DNA from: Acidobacteriaceae bacterium KBS 83
GTDB taxonomy: Bacteria; Acidobacteriota; Terriglobia; Terriglobales; Acidobacteriaceae
Length of the DNA stretch: 64,000 nucleotides
Reading direction: 5' to 3'
Assembly: GCA_000381585.1 (NCBI GenBank)
Contig: KB906735.1
Span: 480,836 to 544,835, forward strand
Shown: piece after piece, positions 60,307-64,000 of the stretch
Layout of the letters: each line of letters opens with the position of its first letter
Position numbering within the stretch: position 1 is the stretch's first letter
Program-made: the position numbers and the translations under genes
The notes under the pieces: generated by a model
The model's input: the letters and a program-made list of their open reading frames with translations, nothing else
What the model was told of the DNA's origin: nothing
Databases searched by the model: none

Positions 60307-62475
60307 ATGATGACCCGGCACATTCGTTCTCTGTTCGCCTTTGCTGCCCCTATTGTGCTCATGATCGCCGGCTGCGGCGGCTCCAGTCCCAGCTCGAATC
60401 CTTCGAACGGCACCTTCTCTATCGCGCCTGCGACGTCAACGATCGACACCAATGGCCAGTTGCAATTCACGGCCACGCTCACAAACGGCCAGCCGGCGAC
60501 AAATGTCAATTGGGTGGTCAGCACGGGCACCAATGATTCCAACCTCGGTCTGGGGTACATCGATCCGAAAAGCGGGCTCTACTATCCGCCGAGCGCGATC
60601 TCAAAAGATTCTGTGCAGATTCAGGTCCAGGCCAACCTGACCAATAATGTCTACCAGACCGCGACGTCGGTCGTGACCGTTACGCCAGGCTTCATCCAGT
60701 CTGTAACTCCTGAGAACGCGACCCTCTCGACCGGGGGAACGGTTCAGCTCACCGCCACCATCGCTGAGTTGGGCGGTGGATCGATTAACTGGAGCCTCGG
60801 GACATCACCCTCCGGTGGGTCGAACGCAGGTTCGGCCGGCGGCAGCATCAGCGGTACGAGTTGCCACAACAGCGGCAGCATCAACTCGTCGAATCCCTAT
60901 TACACCTTCTGCACAGCCACCTATACGGCACCCTCCTCCGTGCCGTCGCAGGCCATCTATGCCATCGGCGCGGTCGCCTCCAATGCGGCCAGCACCAGCT
61001 TCTCCAAGCTGCTCTTGAATAGCTCCGGCATCAATACCTCGCCACTCGACAATCAGGCCGCGCAGACTGCGGCGGTCCAAATGGGAAGTTCCGGCGGCAA
61101 TAACAACGATGTCGACGTGGATTCCAACGGAAACGTCACCGACTGCGCCAGCGGGACGCTGGGCGCGCTGGTGAAGGATCAGGCCAACAATCTCTTCATC
61201 CTTAGCAACAATCACGTGCTGGCCGAGTCCGATCAGGGGCTTGTGGGTGACACCATCATCCAGCCGGGCCTGGTGGACACAGGCTGTACCCAGCTAACCG
61301 CGGGCGTCACCGGGATTCGTGCCATCGGTACGTTGCAGTATTGGGTACCGCTGATTGATGCTTCCGCGAATGTGGATGCAGCATTGGCCGCAACCACATC
61401 GGCCAACGTAGATACCTCCGGCGCGGTCATCGCCCTGGGAGCAGCGGGTGGTGGCACGAACCAGGTGGCCGCTGCAGCGCCGGTCGCTGGAACTGGCGAG
61501 GTACTCACAGCCGCCAACATAAGTAATATTCACGTGGCCAAGAGCGGGCGCACCACGGGCCTGACCTGCAGCACCGTCGATACCATCAATTCCACGATCA
61601 AGGTCTCCTACTACAAGGACGCCGCCGAGACCCAGTTTTACGTCTCCAAGACCTATACAAACCAGATCGGCGTGCCGGGCAACTACTTCTCCGATGCAGG
61701 GGACTCCGGCGCACTGGTGGTCGACACTGCAAACGCACAGCCGGTCGGGCTCTTCTATGCAGGCTCGGCCGGGAGCGCCACCCAGCCGGGTGAGAGCTTC
61801 GCCCAGCCAATCGGAGACGTTCTCACCAATCTTTCGCAGTTGAGCCAGGCACCGGCGGGGACGACGTTCACCATGGTGGGCGGCGGCCCTCACACGGTCA
61901 ACTGTCTCAACTACGACGCGAACACAGCCACGCCTAGTTCTGCGGTCTCCGCCGCGCGCATGAACGCGGCACGGACGGCGGTCAGCCAGAACGGCGCCAT
62001 AATCGTTGACGCCTCAAAAGGTATTTTGGGCGTCGTCGCGGGTAAGAGCCTGGACCAGCCCGGACAGGCCGCCGTGATCGTATACACCGACCAGACTCAC
62101 CCCGGCCCCATCGCGGTTCCGCAGACCATCGGCGGGCTGCCGACGCGCGTCATCACGACCACTGCAGGCGCGGTCGCTAATGGCACGGCGCCTACCAGCT
62201 CGTTTGTCACGCCGGGCATTCACCTCTCTCAGGCAACGCTCGAGGCTGCGCGGCTAGTTCAGAGACAGCACGTCCGGCAGCTCATGGGCGACCCGGCATT
62301 CTTTGGCGTGGGAGTTACCCAGAGCCAGGACAATCCCGCTGAGGCTGCGCTGATGGTCTTCATCGACCGCACGCGCATCCCACGCGCCCAGCCTGCGACT
62401 GTTGGGGGCCTGCGCGTGCGCTATCGCACCATGAACCCAATCCGGATCAACTACAACAGGGCGGCGCGAAAGTAG
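60307..62475 (+). CDS. Secreted trypsin-like lipoprotein with Ig-like domains
   Basis: About 722 residues. Lipoprotein signal peptide ends in LMIAGC. Residues about 35-225 hold two bacterial Ig-like units (TFSIAPATSTIDTNGQLQFT; PENATLSTGGTVQLTATIAE), the second with an inserted Ser/Gly/Cys-rich loop. A chymotrypsin-fold domain has H303 (SNNHVLAE), D357 (ANVDAALA) and S467 (DAGDSGALVV), a complete triad. Two similar C-terminal units follow (near 566-617 and 660-710): KGILGVVAGKSLDQPGQAAV and FFGVGVTQSQDNPAEAALMV. Surface-attached protease or substrate-binding relative; target unknown. Several adjacent ATGs (60298, 60307, 60310) leave the exact start open. Confidence 0.82.
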   Translation: MMTRHIRSLFAFAAPIVLMIAGCGGSSPSSNPSNGTFSIAPATSTIDTNGQLQFTATLTNGQPATNVNWVVSTGTNDSNLGLGYIDPKSGLYYPPSAISKDSVQIQVQANLTNNVYQTATSVVTVTPGFIQSVTPENATLSTGGTVQLTATIAELGGGSINWSLGTSPSGGSNAGSAGGSISGTSCHNSGSINSSNPYYTFCTATYTAPSSVPSQAIYAIGAVASNAASTSFSKLLLNSSGINTSPLDNQAAQTAAVQMGSSGGNNNDVDVDSNGNVTDCASGTLGALVKDQANNLFILSNNHVLAESDQGLVGDTIIQPGLVDTGCTQLTAGVTGIRAIGTLQYWVPLIDASANVDAALAATTSANVDTSGAVIALGAAGGGTNQVAAAAPVAGTGEVLTAANISNIHVAKSGRTTGLTCSTVDTINSTIKVSYYKDAAETQFYVSKTYTNQIGVPGNYFSDAGDSGALVVDTANAQPVGLFYAGSAGSATQPGESFAQPIGDVLTNLSQLSQAPAGTTFTMVGGGPHTVNCLNYDANTATPSSAVSAARMNAARTAVSQNGAIIVDASKGILGVVAGKSLDQPGQAAVIVYTDQTHPGPIAVPQTIGGLPTRVITTTAGAVANGTAPTSSFVTPGIHLSQATLEAARLVQRQHVRQLMGDPAFFGVGVTQSQDNPAEAALMVFIDRTRIPRAQPATVGGLRVRYRTMNPIRINYNRAARK

Positions 62476-62572
62476 CGGTTTACGCGACCGGCAAAGATCG
62501 TCGGCAGGTCGGCGGCTTGCATTGCTGACCTCGTCTTGATCGCGCTTCCTGTTCCGGCTTCTATTCAGACAG

Positions 62573-64000
62573 TCAGGCGAGTTGCTCAGAGGTCACGGGA
62601 GCCGCGCTTTGCTCAATCGCATCGGTGGCGGGATGCCCCACACCGTAGTCCGGGAAGAATAGCATGAACACTGTTCCCGAGCCGTTCGCCTGAGGCGGCT
62701 CGAAACGGCTGCGCACTGTGATAGTGCCCTGATGCTTGTCCACGATGTCGTGTGTCACCCAGAGTCCGAGGCCGGTTCCGGTGGCCAGTTTGGTGGTGAA
62801 GAAAGGCTCAAAAATCCGGGCCCGCACCTCATGCGGCATGCCGGTTCCCGTATCCGCCACGACGACCCGCACTCCGGCGCGCCCGTCCGTCCAGCAGTGC
62901 GAGCGTGTCGCGCGAACCATCAATCGGCCGCCGCCGTTCAGCGCGTCGAGCGCATTGGTGATGAGGTTGGCGAAGACCTGCCGCAACGCTCCGGACAGGC
63001 AATAGAGATCGACATTGTCGCCATAACGGCGCGCCACATCCACTCTGAGCGTGTGAATGCGGCCGCTGTGGAGAGTCAGGATGGAGTCGAGGATCTCTGC
63101 CACATTCGCCAAGGCTGGCGAGGTGGAGGGGCGATAGAAGCGGAGGGTCTGCTGCGTGATCTCGGAGACGCGCGACAACTCATGCTGCGCCATCTCTGCG
63201 AAGCGCATCCCATCGCCATCGAGCGGGACCTGGGTTCGCAGCAGAAACAGTAGATTGGTTACGGCCTCGAGCGGGTTGTTGATCTCGTGCGCGATCGAGG
63301 CTGCGAGCTGTCCGGCGGCGGCAAGCTTCTCGGTCCGGCGCAGCGTGTCCTCGGCGCGGCGGCGCTCCGTAGTGTCGATCATGACAGCGCCCACCCATCG
63401 GACCTCCTGTTGTCCGCTTTTTACCGGATAGAGATTCACCAGCCAGCTGCGGACATCGCCCTTGCCATCGGTAATCTGCAACTCGAGCGTGTCGACCGGC
63501 TGCGCTCCTTGAAAGATCTCCGCGAGCCGGGGCTCGAGCGTCTCGGCTTCCACCGTACCGAAGAGCTCCCTTGCGGTGTGCCCCAGGAACTGCGTCAGTT
63601 CGATTCCCATGCCGGTCGCAAGAAAATTGTTCACTCGAATGAACCGGCCCTGGCGATCGAGAAATGCAAAACCGATAGGCGCGTGCGCCAGCATGGAATC
63701 CAGCAGCGACAGTGTGTCATTCAGGCCGGAGCGCTGCTCCTCCATGGACAGCACCAGAAGATTGAAGGCCTGGGCCAGCTCTCCCGCTTCATTCGTCTCC
63801 GCTATTTCGAGCGGAAAGCCCTCCTTGGTCTCAGGATCACGAATGAGCCGCCGTGTCGCGTTCATCACAATACGCAGGGGCCGGGTAATGGAGCGGGCAA
63901 GCAGCGCAGAGGCCAGCATGCAGCCGAGTATGCCCAGAACCCCGGCGATCAACGCCACCCTCACCAGCGAGTCCACTTCTTCCTTCTCGGAAGTAGGGTT
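62573..64000 (-). CDS. Sensor histidine kinase (HAMP-PAS), 5' end outside window
   Basis: The last 475 residues of a membrane sensor kinase; the frame remains open to the window edge, so the sensor part is missing. Order: membrane helix (VALIAGVLGILGCMLASALL), HAMP (RSITRPLRIVMNATRRLI), PAS (LAHAPIGFAFLDRQGRFIRV), HisKA with the phosphorylated His in ASIAHEINNPLEAV, then HATPase with NLITNALDAL, VADTGTGMP and FFTTKLATGTGLGLW. No response regulator adjoins on this side. It could in principle feed the receiver-HPt relay, but nothing in the window shows that. Confidence 0.92.
   Translation of the reverse strand, partial: NPTSEKEEVDSLVRVALIAGVLGILGCMLASALLARSITRPLRIVMNATRRLIRDPETKEGFPLEIAETNEAGELAQAFNLLVLSMEEQRSGLNDTLSLLDSMLAHAPIGFAFLDRQGRFIRVNNFLATGMGIELTQFLGHTARELFGTVEAETLEPRLAEIFQGAQPVDTLELQITDGKGDVRSWLVNLYPVKSGQQEVRWVGAVMIDTTERRRAEDTLRRTEKLAAAGQLAASIAHEINNPLEAVTNLLFLLRTQVPLDGDGMRFAEMAQHELSRVSEITQQTLRFYRPSTSPALANVAEILDSILTLHSGRIHTLRVDVARRYGDNVDLYCLSGALRQVFANLITNALDALNGGGRLMVRATRSHCWTDGRAGVRVVVADTGTGMPHEVRARIFEPFFTTKLATGTGLGLWVTHDIVDKHQGTITVRSRFEPPQANGSGTVFMLFFPDYGVGHPATDAIEQSAAPVTSEQLA

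Noticed and set aside
1-64000. CRISPR array, tRNA, rRNA, insertion sequence or prophage
   Set aside because: Scanned by eye for regular spacers, tRNA arm patterns, transposase or integrase motifs and terminal repeats; none was convincing.

Overview
The window reads as chromosomal DNA of a high-GC member of the class Acidobacteriia (Terriglobia), most likely family Acidobacteriaceae. The strongest lineage signs are two orphan MacB/FtsX-type permeases of the acidobacterial duplicated orphan permease (ADOP) kind, each without an ATPase partner. Dense housekeeping operons with ATGA-type overlaps and many GTG/TTG starts fit the same group. I found no tRNA, rRNA, CRISPR array, insertion sequence or prophage.

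Layout. 53-1255: a DUF1624-type membrane acyltransferase gene broken by three one-base losses. 1291-11074: a largely housekeeping run on the + strand: rimO, yacG, pgpA, an NHL-type beta-propeller gene, cinA, plsY, gpsA, ftsY, ribD, a 357-base AT-rich gap with possible RNA structure, and ribE. 11097-19442: envelope and accessory genes: a small membrane protein, an ADOP permease, an AI-2E/PerM-type transporter fused to a possible cobalamin-fold tail, a Cof-type HAD phosphatase, a lytic transglycosylase and a YbhN-like membrane protein. 19491-21888: nrdR, an NAD-type isocitrate dehydrogenase and a lipoprotein with a cupredoxin-like motif.

22029-27080: a compact lysine/diaminopimelate cluster, asd-lysC-dapB-dapA-dapD, which takes aspartyl phosphate to the N-succinylated intermediate. 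It is followed by a frameshifted cytidine deaminase, RNase J, a PLP threonine/serine dehydratase, an SH3/TPR-like exported protein and uppP. 32363-34653 lies on the minus strand and holds a B12-binding radical SAM enzyme resembling hopanoid C-2 methylases, and a small membrane protein. A MarR-GNAT gene with its own palindrome and ftsK follow. A minus-strand DUF2339/DUF3999 pair comes next.

42278-43737: a receiver-HPt protein translationally overlapping a NarL-type regulator, closed by a clear intrinsic terminator. 43851-53777: an OmpA-like protein, a GT39 mannosyltransferase-like protein, a beta-hydroxyacid dehydrogenase with an SDR, a second ADOP permease, DoxX, ChrA and a compositionally atypical orphan. 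53903-57712: a TPR protein with a frameshifted end, small hypothetical proteins and an MDR oxidoreductase. 57799-59999: a minus-strand ABC exporter operon ending in its own TetR gene, with a matching palindrome in its promoter. The window closes with a secreted trypsin-like lipoprotein and a PAS-containing histidine kinase cut by the window end.

Points worth attention: five one-base indels in three genes; a TANNNT box 6-11 bases before several starts that lack Shine-Dalgarno sequences (possible leaderless transcripts); the transporter-sensor fusion; the structured AT-rich region before ribE; and a hairpin that overlaps a ribosome binding site.
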